From Brasenia schreberi (taxonomy: Eukaryota > Streptophyta > Magnoliopsida > Nymphaeales > Cabombaceae): a DNA stretch of 64,000 bases. The stretch spans positions 11,467,501-11,531,500 of the forward strand of contig JAYKKT010000061.1 of the NCBI GenBank assembly GCA_036023115.1. The letters run 5' to 3'. Positions 1-19,795 of the stretch are shown in pieces. The notes under the pieces are model-generated. The model saw nothing but the letters and a program-made list of their open reading frames with translations, did not search any database and had not been told where the DNA came from. Both the position numbers and the translations under genes were made by a program. Numbering within the stretch: position 1 is the stretch's first letter; each line of letters begins with the position of its first letter.

Positions 1-1990
1 GCCGAATCACAGACGGATCGTGCTACTAAATCCCCACTGACCACCACTATAATGATGGTGTAGCTTCCAGAGGGCGCCACCTCTTTCAAAATGGATGGAC
101 GGCAGAGATAGGAAGGGACGGCCAAGATGCAATGTACGATGGCGCATAATATAGCAAGAAACCTGATCTATCCTCCCTCCCCCATCTTAAAGCGAACTGT
201 AAGACAGTGCACGTGGTGTGCCTTCCCTCCTTGAAATAGCAGAGCCAAATCTTAACGAATGGGACAAAGTTTGTAACGGCAAAATAAAGATAGGCGGAAA
301 ACTTTGATTGATATATTAAAACATCCTAGAAAGAAGTCGTGATTTAATAGAAAAAAGTCTATAATTACATAATTAAAATTAATAAATGTGGCATCCATCT
401 CACTGGGCACAAAGAGCAATAGACCTGGCTAGTCGGACGACTCACAAGTTGAACGTAATCAGTTCAATACTTGCGGCTTACACCTGACCAAAAGAAGCAT
501 TCATCTAAGTGGGCCTGGTGGGTCTACTTTAAGGAGAGGTGAGGCAAGGCATCCACCTCAAAAGAATTTGGAAAAACCCCAAAAAGAAGGTGAAGCCCAC
601 CTTTGAATTCGCCTATAAACATAGTCCACGGTTTACCCCCTAGGTTATTTTTTGAGACCCTTACTCTTAAAAGGGTCAATAAAATCTCGCCTTAACAGGA
701 TATAAAGTACAACCCCGCGAGCTATTCGAAAATGGTCACTGATTATTATCGTGAACAAATTGCTCCAATGATAAGGTTGCTCATGCCTTGTTTATCCATT
801 GTCTTATCACTCATTTATTGATTTAACATGCTCAACTTCTTGCTTTTTTAAGTTGACCGGAACCAAACATAAGGTTGCTTGGCAATTACTAAACCTACTT
901 TTAGTAGATGGTACTAAAAATAAGTTCCCTACTCATGTACAAAAATGTGGTATGCAATTGTATGGTTAACTAAATTCTTGACCAGTTAACTAAATGACAC
1001 CCATCCAACTAGTTGTCTTGGGTCTATTATCATCATGCACCTATTTGTTTGTGAAGAATTTGAAGCCCAAACTCAAACACATAAATTGCTGATACAACAA
1101 TTTAAGCATAATTTCTTGAAGTCCAATGAGTTCAGGAACACACAGTTCTCATGAACAGAAAAGGTAGCTGAACCTCAATGGAACTCATATGTTACTTTTT
1201 TTTTTTGCAATTAAGTAGGAGCTCATGTTCTTCAGCTAATCTTCCTTGTCATAATCTCATATCAGCTCGCACGAAAACGAAATGAAGCAGCGTGTATGAT
1301 GCCAGCATGAAAACCTGACATGGACACAATTGGGTCGCTTACACGAACATGAAATGGTATGACGAGCATGAATGAGGAAACGAAATCGATATCCTCAATT
1401 TGATTTTTCTTTACAAATCTGACTAAATGGGTTCAGATTGTTTACAGTTCTCTGCCCAAATATCCTTCAAGGAGTGCACACTCTAGGGTCGGCATCATTT
1501 TTGTCAGTCTTATGAATACCTTACTGGACTCCCGTTGGTACTTATATGCATATATTTTATCAGTGTTACCTTGTTTATATAATTATATTTAACAATAAAA
1601 TTATTTAAAGTTCAAAAAACTTTAAATTCAAAAAGATTAATGACATATTACACTATAATATGATAATATCATAGCATAAGATACTATGATGTGATATACA
1701 TTGATAAATAGGTGAATACCTGATGAAATTAGTTAAGTTTGAGAAAAACAATTCCTGACTGGTTGATAATGTCTGTACAATTTATATGTATCGTTTGTTA
1801 TGAACACGAATTATACATGGTAAGGATTCGCCTAACTCCATGTCTTTAAAAAGAACAAGAAAATGAATTTAAGAATATACGTCCTTCGTTTCGATTCGAT
1901 ATGCAGAACATTGTTTGCATATAATTAACTGTAAAGTTCCAAACCTTAACAATTCCAAGATACATTTCCTTTGAAAGTGATTACATGAGT
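1..1990. other. Intergenic, no gene recognised
   Basis: This stretch lies downstream of the minus-strand lipase stop codon. It is AT-rich with stops in all frames over any useful length. I see no exon with splice signals, no retroelement protein and no terminal repeats; the only structured piece is a weak tRNA-like motif pair around 425-490, listed separately. Confidence 0.6.
425..490 (+). repeat. Possible tRNA-derived SINE head (A-box/B-box-like pair)
   Basis: TGGCTAGTCGG (from about 427) resembles a tRNA A box with one base missing, and AGTTCAATAC about 30 bases later resembles a B box (GTTCGANTC). The spacing fits an internal RNA polymerase III promoter. I see no clear tail or target-site duplication, so this could be chance. 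Confidence 0.2.
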
Positions 1991-9220
<7,230 letters not shown>

Positions 9221-12200
9221 GGCCGTCCTTCTTCTCTTGCCTTCCCACTTGCTGTGGAGAAGGCCACAGAACAGGAGAAAAGCAACAAAGGTGAGCTTAA
9301 AGGAAAGGTAAACCCCAGTTTGCTTTTTGCCTGTGGACTTGCCCAGCCAAGTGGGACCAACGACCTGCCACCTGTTTGTATTGTATCAGTCGTCTCCATT
9401 CTGAGTATTACCATGTCGTAGATCAACAATGCTTAGGCCTTTCAAGAAAAGATAGAATGAGGAGACTCGTGTGAACGTGGTCAGCTTAGCGCAGTGTTTG
9501 GTGCACGCCTTCTTAGGCAAGAAAACGCTGCCCAGATTTAGAAGATCCGGACCCCCTGCCACTTGCAATGGGGTGATTTGTCGCATTTCTCTCATATATA
9601 ATATATATATAATATAAAAACTAATATATGCTAGTAAATTTAAGATTTAGATTTAAATTTATAAAGTAAAAAATATCTTTATATATTTTATTCATATGAA
9701 CATTTTTACTTTTAAAGATGAATAGTTTAAATTTGTTTAAATTTATTAATACCTAAAACTATTAGTATATATCAACTTCACTCTCTCTTTATATATGTAT
9801 ATATATGTAAATACAGTGTAGTGTACGGAAAAGTGTAGATCATTGAGGATGCTGAATCTATCTGACTGAAGAGTGAGAAAGAAGCCCTAAAGCTCAAAAA
9901 GGAGAAAAGAAAAAGGTTAACAATTCCATTAGTGAAGATTCTTAGGTGTACTAAACTATCTCACTTAGAACTTTAAGGTGCATTGCTTATGCACTACTAT
10001 GCAGTTGAAAAACATTAAATGAATTACCTTGTATTAAACCAAAAGTTATAAGGATACAAGGAGTCACTTTCAGTAGTAACTGTCTACTTGATGCAAAAGA
10101 AAGAAAGCTTTACGAAAACTGATGATTAACGAGTTATTTATGAAAATTAATGATTAATGAGTCATTATGATCACTAAGATGAGAATAATTTAGAAAGATC
10201 ATGCCAATAGTTAAAAAAAGATGAGGAGTTGTCTACAGAAATAAAAAAGGATTTGAAATCAACTATAAAAAGACATGATTACTTATTTTAAAAGACTATT
10301 TGATGAGAGACACATCTTCAAGCTTGTCTACTTCTCTTGTTCTTCGTTTCCTTCCTTAGTTGTAATACATACTTGTAGTTGTAGTATTCTCTTCTAGTCA
10401 ATAAAGATTTTTCTTTCATTTTTTGTTGTTCTTGTCATGAGTTTCATCTTTCTATATTCAGTTGCACAATTATATTCATTATTGTTAACCTACTAGAATC
10501 TGTCCCAAGTTTTAAAATTCATCAAAAGTCCATTTCAAGGTAAACTTTTCTTTATTTCTCGAGTGCCTTTCTTTTCATTTTGTAAAGACGAAAAAACTTA
10601 CATTTCAAAAACTTTTACCATCTACTTTCTAACATATCAAGAATCGCTCAAATCTAAGTTTGAAAGACGGAGATATGAAAAAAAAACAATCTAACCCTAT
10701 TAAAGATATTTGAGATCTTAGTCAACCGAATACACCTTCTTTAGTAAAAGCTGCAACTTAACCAATTCTAGTTGGAGTTGATTTTTTGGTTCTTTGAAAA
10801 GGTCTCTATATCTGCTTTTTGAGGAATCAAGAATCACAAACATATGGACTCATAGCAAAAATAAGCAAACTTTATATGCTTACAAACATGCCAAAAAACA
10901 AATTCTTATTGGAGCTGCCGATTCTTAGATAGTTGAATAGATCTACGTATCTAGCTTTTAATACATTAAAATCATATCAATCGAAGTTATATCGGGGGTA
11001 CAGCCAAAATACTGTTGTCGACCCAATTTTCACTCCAAAGTAACCCAAAATCAAGATATTTCCTAAGTTTTGACCCGAAGCATACCCAAAGCTCTGTAGA
11101 AAATCAAAGAAACTCAAGAAGAGCTCTCTAGAAAGCAGCCAAGGCCTCGTTCATTACCAGTGGTCACTGGGAGGATACACTAAGAGATTCCTAGGGACCC
11201 AAGCTTGCCTGATGTCTTTGGAGAACAGAGGTCAAACGTTCTCTGACATGCTATTATTCCCAACGGCACACTCTTTGGTAACCATGGTGAGACTTTAAAG
11301 TTACGTTATAATGGATTGTGCAAAATTGATCAACTATTACTTTGCAATGGTTGCCCATATCCACACACTCGTTGGGCAACCATTATTGAGAATGGCTATT
11401 GGACAGGTTGTCCCTTTCGATTGGTTGCCCTTCTCTACTAGCTTGGGGCCTGGGGGATATCCATGAAGTGTGAAGATATAGATGAAGGTTTAAACAGATT
11501 ATGCACATGGCTACTACTTGTTGCTTAGACGACAGGTATAAAATCGGTAGCCTATGAAGCCAATTCGACTAGTTGCTTCTTATCAACTGAGTTGCAAAGC
11601 AACTAATATAAACTCGGTTGATGTTGAATCGGTAGAAGCAATATAAACTGCTGATTTTAATGGTTCAGAAGCAATTGCGGAACCTTATTCTTAGTTTTAA
11701 GATCGACAAGCTGGACTTGAGCACTCGCTGCTGAAGCGATGGAGCTCCATGTTTGAGAGCCCGACCCGATGCTCTACCGTAAGATCATGCCTCTTATTGG
11801 CAAATGAACCAGATATTAGTGTAGTTTCATTCATCATTTTCAATAGCGCCATAAATCTGCATACTCCATCTTGCCTGCTCAGAACATAAAGAAGCATTGC
11901 CTACTTTTTATAAGAAAGCTAGGTTAAGCAGACCCCAGCAAGTATGGTATGCCCTTCTTGCTGCCAGAACCCCAAACACACGCACACACAGACTCTGTGT
12001 GATTGGGAAGCTGGGGTTAGGCAAAGCACCTACAGACATGCACGACAGGGTATGAAACTCAACCTTATTTCAAAAAAAATCTTATAAATTGACCAAGTGA
12101 GGCGCAGTTCCTTGAGAAAAATAGAGCTTTTTCCCATAAGAAACCAGCCATGCAATCTACAAACTACAAAATCCAAATAAAGGTATTGCATAAGACCAGA

Positions 12201-13173
12201 AGTTCTCCTATCTGCTTGTACAAGGATACAGTTACCTCCACATCCAGCACCAAGCAGTTCGATGTGGTCACGGGAAATGGATGACACTTGAAATACCACA
12301 AGACATTGCATACAACCAAGGGCTGAAGAACATCCGACTAAACATCCATATCAGTAACTCCATTTCAAATAAAGAAGCCCTGCAACCAAAAAGAATAATT
12401 CATTTACCCCAAAAAAGAAGATAACATTATCTGCTTTTCTTATTATATATGAGAAAATATAATAAGAAAAGCAAATCAATTAAACGGCTCCCACCTTGAA
12501 GTTTAGTGTTGTTTCAAGCCAGATTCTCCTACCTTACGAATTTCTGCATTTATGACATAATGGTTTGGTATTATATACAGTGGATCCTATAACATCACAG
12601 CCATGCAGCATAAGATAAGCCAGTTAAAGAAACGTTGCTTGAGAGCTGTGGCACCCTGCAAATAGCTGCCAAGAACCATAACTTGGGATTACTATTGCAT
12701 AAACAAGATAAGCCACGGGTCAGGTGACCTTGGTGATCATCAAACGTGTGATCTGCAGAGGAAAATGTTTTCTTGCGCCTGAACCTTTGAATAGCATGCA
12801 TCTTGGTGCCTGATCATGATACTCCAGATCACCTGGCTAGCAAATATATTGCTTTCAATCATGTAGGCAATATAGAAGTACTTCTGTAATTTAGCTATTT
12901 CCTCATGGATTCAGTTGCACATTTCGTCCCTTAGCAGAAGTTTAAAGATCAGCAGACTATTGTGTCGATTGTTGGTGTATCTTTGTGTAATTTTCTATGG
13001 CAGCTCTCAATCATCTCCCATATGCTCTAAAGCCTTCAGGCTTGACACTGAGCCACAATTCCTACCGCACGATAAGGTGCTCAGCATGGTCTGACTTGGT
13101 GCCCCAGTCAAGTTCGTAATAGCCCAGTCAATTGCATATACCAAATCTCTAAGGCAGAGCGATAAACAAGGCG
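9221..13173. other. Intergenic, no gene recognised
   Basis: Region between the lipase start and the PPR stop. Small open frames (for example 12030-12311 minus, 11697-11897 minus) resemble nothing I know and lack supporting splice or codon signals. The 10,250-10,450 part is AT-rich with a possible polyadenylation-like AATAAAG, which could be a solo LTR, but I cannot find matching ends. Confidence 0.5.
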
Positions 13174-15038
13174 TCATTGAACCACACCATCAAGTAGTAA
13201 CTTTGAGGCATAACCGACGTCCTTAAGATGATCCCCAAGGCTCTCCAGCATATCATAAATCCTTGCAGATTGAGGATGGCTCATATCTCCTACCGTGAAT
13301 TCATGTGCTGTATCATTCACCTCGATGGCACTAGCACCCTGCTCCTTTTGCACCCCGATGCCCTTCATCTTCACCCTTATCTTTGCAACATTACCCCACT
13401 GCCCAGACACGGCATAGATATTAGACAGAAGTGAGTAGTTCCCAACATTTGTAGGCTCTAATTCCATAAGTTGATCCACCATTTTCTCAGCAGTCTCTAC
13501 ACTATTATGCGCTCTACATGCAGCAAGAAGAGTGGACCAGACAATAGAATTGGGTTGAATGGGCATACTCATGATATATTCATATGCCTCTTTGACACGC
13601 TCAGCACGTCCAAGAACATCAACCATGCAGCCATAATGCTCAATTCTGGGGGTGATTCTGAATTCCTTTTGCATGCTCAAGAAGTAACAGTATGCTTCAT
13701 CAACCAGACCAATGTGCGCACAAGAAGACAAGACCCCCAAGAAGGTAATACAATCAGGTGCAACTCCTTCCCTGCGCATTCTTTTAAAGAGATCAAGAGC
13801 TTGATGGCCATGACCATGGATTGCAAGCCCTTGAATCATACAGTTCCAAGAGACAACAGATCTCTGAGGCAAGCTATCAAACAGTTGGATGGCCTCCGGT
13901 AGATTCCCGCACCTTGCATACATGTCCAGAAGCGAATTGTACACTTTGGAACCAAATCTTAATCTCGTTCTCTTGATGTATGAGTGAATTTTCTTGCCTA
14001 GACTAAGCAATCCTGACCTTGCACATGCAGACAATATGCTAGCAGCAGCAACTTCATCCATCTGAATTTTTGACCTCTGCATATCTTCATACAATTGCAG
14101 GGAGGCGCTAGCGTCACCCTTCTCGGCATAGCCGGCAATCATTATCGTCCAAGGAACCGAAGTTTTGTACGGCATCTTAACGAAAAGAAGCCGTGCCATT
14201 TCCATATCACCAACTTTGCAATACCCACTCATCACACTCGACCATGACACCACGTTTCTCTCAGGCATTTCAACAAACAATTTGTAAGCTGACTCTACAT
14301 CCCCACAACGTGCGTACCCATCGATCACCGTGTTCCAGCTCACGGTATCACGCTTCTCCATGGCATCGAACAATCGATAGCAAGATTCATCTCGCCAGCC
14401 TTCGCATAGGCGGAGAGCATGGCATTCCATGAGACAATATCCCGATGCGACATTTCATCGAACAGTTGTCGGGCATCTTTCAGACAGCCACATTTCCCGT
14501 ACATGTCGATCAAACAGTTGGGAACGAAGACGTCGACGAGAAGGAGACCAAATTTGACGAGGTGGGCATGCATCATCCGGCCGGTGGAGGCGTCGGAGAG
14601 GGCTGAACAAGCCTTGAGGAGGAAGGTGAAGGTGAAATTGTCCGGTGAGACACCAGCGTGTAGCATGGTGGAGAAGGTCGACAGGGCGTCGCAGTAGTGG
14701 CCTTCATGGTCCGCATAGGCACGTATGAGGGTGTTCCACAGAAGGACGTTCGGGTGCGGGACGTGATCGAAGGCGACTCGGGCGTGGTAGAGGAGACGGG
14801 AGGAGGCGAGGGAAGAGACTAGGCGCGGCGCGATGAAGGGGTCGTCGTGAAGGTGGGCTCGGACAATGCGGGCGTGGACCACCTTGAGTTGCAGCTTGTC
14901 CGAAGAAGCGCGCTCGAGCTCACAGAAGATCTTATCTTCCAGGAGTCTGCGACAGGACGTACATGACGGAGGTGGGCAAACGGCCGCCGGAAGTTGCTTC
15001 AGCATGACTGCCGCCGGCGAGACGCCAACCACAATCAT
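13174..15038 (-). CDS. Pentatricopeptide repeat protein, PLS class with E/E+ domain, one frameshift
   Basis: Two overlapping minus-strand frames (15038-14340 and 14430-13174) join into one intronless PPR gene of about 620 residues. The first gives the N-terminus and repeats down to DIVSWNAMLSAYAKAGEMN; the second continues with CYRLFDAMEKRDTVSWN and runs to the stop. A single missing base near 14,380 would explain the break. Successive PLS motifs (VSWNxMI, GCMVDVLGRA, PNSIVWSTLLAACR) are followed by an E/E+ region (NYSLLSNIYAVSGQW, HEFTVGDMSHPQS) with no DYW domain. The overall layout recalls Arabidopsis At3g29230 (PCMP-E27). Such proteins bind organelle transcripts and take part in C-to-U editing or processing; the N-terminus could carry a targeting peptide. 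Whether the frameshift is real or a sequence error cannot be told here. Confidence 0.85.
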
Positions 15039-16232
15039 AACGGAGAAGAAGATAACTGCATTTGGTTATGACCGTAGCCAAGCGTGACACCGACGTCTCG
15101 GGGAAGCAAAAGCCTTCGGGTGAACCGAGTTGGTTTTTAGAACTCTAGACGCAAAGTGCCATTCCTTTCTGGGTTCAAATCCAAAGAAACCCAAAACAAA
15201 AGAGGAAGCTAAGCCTTCTCCGTTGGTGAAGCTTGCCTAGCTAGTGTTACCCGGTTCCCGTGGCCCCAAGGTCAAGGTCCAGAATCCTCAGTTCACGATT
15301 TTAATGAAATCCATAAAGTACATTTATATTTGCACCCAAAAAATTACATATGTATAGTTTGTATTATAAAAGAAAATCTAAGTCACGTCCCGCAGAACTT
15401 GTCCAAAAAGGTAATCATAATATCACATTTAATATATGTACATATATATATATATATATATATTACCCCATAAAACTCATTGCATAAACATAAGGCAAGT
15501 CAATGTCGATAATCATAATCCTCCAACCTCCTTGAACTCTTGAACTCCTCTGTTAACTAAAAGGATTCTCAAGGGGGAAGAGCACTAACCGTTGTGCTTC
15601 ATAAGTGGTCACAAGCACACTCACGACATCATGTTTGACCATATATAACATGTGTATACATACAAAAATCTATCAAAGAGTTCAAAACAATATCAAGATC
15701 ATCATAAACAAGTATGTATAAACAAACATTCATTAATGCATTTTTTTGTTTTGGTATAAGGATCACTATCATATCTAACCACCACAACCATGTCGTAAGA
15801 GTTCCCTAACCCCTCCTCTTAATCAGCAATATGGCAACACTCTTGTTAAGTCTATTGCAGAAAAACACACACAAGTAGGCTGATGTTTTCACACATTATG
15901 GACTTCCTCCCAATCTCGATTTATGTATATCAACTGAATATAACATATAATTAAAGCATGAGTAAAAGGTTTATATTTTAGAACACTCACTGCTCCCGCT
16001 AGTTTACCACATATCCCTGCCCGAGCATGCAGCATAATATGACATGGGTTTATATCACTCGATATGCCCATCCGTGAAACTATATCCCCTAAAGATGCCA
16101 CTCGTCTAATGAGTCGGGATATCAGACCACATGTCCATGTGTGACCCTATATGCAGAGACGGATGAATTAGTAATACATGCTACGCCCATCCATCCATCC
16201 ATCCATCCAACAAATATTCCATTTTGCCTACG
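15039..16232. other. Intergenic, probably repeat-derived, unrecognised
   Basis: Upstream of the PPR gene. An (AT)n run lies at 15,440-15,463 and a (CATC)n run at 16,184-16,208. The remainder has low-complexity AT-rich text and no protein match that I can name. The same sequence resumes at 17,125 after the RTE insertion. Confidence 0.5.
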
Positions 16233-16253
16233 TGCAAATGGATCCATAACAAA
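16233..16253 (+). repeat. Target-site duplication, left copy (21 bp)
   Basis: Starts TGCAAATGGATCC and is repeated exactly at 17104-17124 on the other side of the RTE insertion. Confidence 0.9.
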
Positions 16254-17103
16254 GCATATTCAAGATGAAGTACCTTGGTGTATGTTATTTGCAGATGACA
16301 TTGTATTAGTGGAGGAGTCTAAGGAAAAAGTTAATAGAAAATTGGAACTATGGAGAGAAACATTAGAAAACAAAGGCCTCCGACTTAGTAGAACAAAGAC
16401 AGAATATATGGAATGTAAGTTTGATCATTTGGCTACTTCAGAGGACATAGAAATTAAAATTGGCACACATTGCATTCCCCAAAATGAAAGTTTTAAATAC
16501 TTAGGGTCAATTTTTCAAAGTGATGGAAGAATTGATGGAGATGTTACACATAGAATTAATGCTGGTTGGTTAAAATGGAGAGGAGCATCAGGTATTCTTT
16601 GTGACAAGAAGATACCATTAAAATTAAAAGGTAAATATTATAGAGCAGCAGTTAGGCCTGCCATGTTTTATGGTTCTGAGTGTTGGGCAGTTAATCATCA
16701 ACATGTACAAAAGATGTCTGTGACAGAAATAAAGATGTTGAGATGGATGAGTGGTCATACAAGAAAAGACCGTATACATAATGAGGTTATTAGAAACAAA
16801 TTAGGAGTGGCACCAATAGAGGATAAAATGAGAGAACATCGTTTAAGATGGTTTGGACATATAGAAAGAAGATCAAAAGAAGAACCTGTAAGAAGGTTAG
16901 AAAACCTAAATTTGGAAAGTATTAAAAGAGGTAGAGGACGACCACAAAAGTGTTGGAAAGAAACAATAAAGAATGATCTAGCTTATTGGGAGTTAACTGC
17001 TAACATGGCACACGATAGAGATATGTGGAAACAAAGAATCCATGTAGTCGACCCCGTCTAGTATGGGAAAAGGCTTAGTTGTTGTTGTTGTTGTTGTTGT
17101 TGT
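16254..17103 (+). mobile_element. 5'-truncated RTE-clade LINE, recent insertion
   Basis: Contains only the 3' part of the reverse-transcriptase ORF and its C-terminal tail: [15 protein letters not shown] (the RT active-site ADD), then the conserved WFGHIERRSKEEPVRRLE tail, ending HVVDPV, stop, then a short 3' UTR and a (TTG)n tail at 17,075-17,103. The reading frame from the upstream flank into the element is open (16141-17061, 306 codons), showing little decay. It is flanked by a perfect 21-bp duplication. The (TTG)n tail rather than poly(A) is typical of plant RTE elements. Confidence 0.93.
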
Positions 17104-17124
17104 TGCAAATGGATCCATAACAAA
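17104..17124 (+). repeat. Target-site duplication, right copy (21 bp)
   Basis: Exact copy of 16233-16253, directly after the (TTG)n tail. Confidence 0.9.
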
Positions 17125-17309
17125 TAATAAAGTTTCACCTCGGGTGTGACTCTTATCCTACATGCTTCCCGAGCATTAGGGCAGCTGCCGTATGAGCGGC
17201 CAACCTATGTCTGGGAGTCCGGGTGGCTTATGAAATAGCTTGACTTGTTTTGCAGCTGCACTCACGAAGCATTAAAACTACGTTACCGGCTATCCAACAG
17301 TAAGCTAGA

Positions 17310-17896
17310 TTTTGGCAGAATAAGAGAAGACTTATGAAGAAACAATAAATTTGTTTGAAGCTAATATTGAATTATATAAATGATCAACTTTAAGAACATA
17401 TTTATCTATTGGTTATTGATGAGTTAACAAATCGCATTCAAGATGAATTACCTTTGAGTATGTTATTTGTTGATGACACTGTGTTAGTGGATGAGTATAA
17501 GGAAAAAGTTAATAGGAAATTAGAAATAGAAAGAGAAACATTAAAAAGAATATATGGAATGTAAGTTTGATTATTACTTCAGATGATATAGAATTTAATT
17601 AGCACACATTACATATATCACAAAGAATGTTTTAAATACCTAACATCAATTTTTCAAAGTGATAGAAAAAGTAATAGAGATGTTAGGTATACGGAAGGTT
17701 GATTGAAATGAAGAGGTGCATCAAGAATTTTGTGTGACAAAAAGATACCCTTAAAAAGATAAATATTAAAGAGAAACCATTAGACCCACTATGTTGTATG
17801 ATTATGAGTGTTGGGTAATTAATTATCAATATATAGAAAAGATGTTCATGACAAAAATGAAGATGCTGAAATTGATGTGTGATCATATAAAGAAAG

Positions 17897-17960
<64 letters not shown>

Positions 17961-18154
17961 GAAGTCATTAGAAACAAATTGGGAATGATACTAATAGATG
18001 ATAAATAATATGAGGGAAGATTGTTTAAGATGGTCATGGTTTGGACATATGGAAAGATGACAAAACAAAACTGTAGTGAAAAGGTATGAGAAACTAGATA
18101 GTGAAAATGTTAAAAAATAAGAAAAAGTCACAAAAATATTAGAAAGAAACATTA
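17310..18154 (+). mobile_element. RTE LINE copy A, segment 1 of 3 (old, plus strand)
   Basis: Degenerate RT/C-terminal sequence parallel to the intact copies: the ADD region appears as [19 protein letters not shown] near 17,470, then the MKMLKLM tail near 17,860. It carries many stops and an (AT)n expansion at 17,899-17,958 in place of a few codons. It stops abruptly at about 18,154, where a minus-strand copy begins. The sequence resumes at 19,694 and again at 21,090. Confidence 0.8.
17899..17958. repeat. (AT)n microsatellite inside LINE copy A
   Basis: About 58 bp of pure AT dinucleotides between the recognisable LINE motifs corresponding to DRIHNEV. Confidence 0.95.
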
Positions 18155-19693
18155 ACTAAGCATTTTCCCATACTAGATGGGGTCAACTACATGGGTTCTT
18201 TGTTTCCACCTAGCCTTATCAAGTATCATGATAGCAGTTAACTCAATATAATTATAAACTAGATCATTCTTTATAGTTTCTTTCCAACACTTTAGTGGTT
18301 GTCTTCTTTCTCTTTTAACGTTTTCACAATCTAATTTTTAATATCTTCTTACGGGAGCGTCCTTTAATCATCTTTTTATATGTCCAAACTATCTTAAACG
18401 ATTTTGTCTCATTTTATCCTCTATTGGTGCTACTTTCAATTGGTTTTTAATAACCTCATTATGTATACGATCTTTCTTGTGACCACTCATCCATCTCAAC
18501 ATCTTCATTTCTACTACAAACATCTTTTGCACCTATTGATGATTAATTGCCCAACACTCAGAACCATAAAACATAGTAGGTTTAATTGTTGCTCTATAAT
18601 ATTTACCTTTTAACTTTAATGGTATCTTTTTATCACACATAATACTTGATGCACCTCAAAATTTTAACCATACAACACTAATTTTATGCTAACATTTCCA
18701 TCAATTTTTCCACCACTTTAAAAAATTGACCCTAGGTATTTAAAACTTTCCTTGTGAGGGATACATGATATGCCAATCTTAATTTTTATGTCATCTGAAG
18801 TACTCAAATGATCAAACTTATATTTCATATATTCTATCTTTGTTCTACTAAGTTGGAAACCTTTACTTTCTAACGTTTCTCTCCATATTTCTAATTTCCT
18901 ATTAACTTTTTCTTTAAACTCATCCACTAACACAATATCATTTGTAAATAACATACACCAAGATACTTGTTCTTAAATATATTTTGTTAACTCATCAATG
19001 ACCAATATAAATAAATATAGACTTAAAAGTTGATTCATGATATAACCCAATATTAACTTCAAAGGAGTCTGTCATTCCTTCATGAGTCGTCACATATGTT
19101 TTTGCACCACCGTACATGTCTTTTATAAGATTTATGTATGTGAATGGGATACCTCTATTTTCTAATGTTCTTCAAAGAACATCTTTTGACACCTTATCGT
19201 AAACTTTTTCTACATCAATAAATATCATGTAAAGGTTCTTCTTTGTTGCTCTAAGATGTTTTATAAGACGTTTCAATAGGTAAATCACTTCAATAATAGA
19301 TCTACTGGGCATGAATCTGAATTGGTTTTCTATTGTACTCGATATTTATCTTAACCTACGTTCGAGAATTCTTTCCTATAATTTCATAATATGTCTCATT
19401 AACTTTATACCTCGATAATTCAAACAATTTTGAATATCTCCCTTGTTCTTATATATGGGTATAAGTGTACTCGTTCTTGATTCCTCTGACATCTTTTGGT
19501 TTCTCTATATTTCATTAAATAGTCTTCTGAGCTAAGTGAGCCTTATCTCTCCTACTATTTTTCATACTTCTATATGAATATTGTTTGATCCTATAGATTT
19601 ACCAACCTTCGTATATTTAAAAGCCTCTTTGATTTCATTCTTTTGAATACGTCGATAAAAAATATAGTTTATATACTTTTCTGATTTGTATAT
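18155..19693 (-). mobile_element. RTE LINE copy B inserted in copy A
   Basis: Reads on the minus strand from a 3' end (complement of CATACTAGATGGGG near 18,170) through RT, including 18,718-18,954 with a [18 protein letters not shown] block, to the start of the RT domain near 19,680. Many stops and frameshifts. Flanks show a shared AAAAATATT (18,132 and 19,694), possibly the remains of its duplication. The (CAA)n end is missing. Confidence 0.78.
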
Positions 19694-19795
19694 AAAAATA
19701 TTTAAAAAATAATCAAACTTATATCGATTTAACTGTCAATATGCCACATGATTGACGTGTATGAAAACAAAGAATGTATGTAACCAAACCCATTT
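19694..19795 (+). mobile_element. RTE LINE copy A, segment 2 of 3
   Basis: Resumes copy A where segment 1 stopped: aligned to the intact copy it covers the IKNDLAYWELTANMAHDRD to KQRIHV codons in decayed form. It ends in the left half of an 18-bp duplication that borders copy C. Confidence 0.72.

Noticed and set aside
13228..14697. Several plus-strand frames of 68-143 codons over the PPR gene
   Set aside because: They are antisense shadows of the minus-strand PPR coding sequence.
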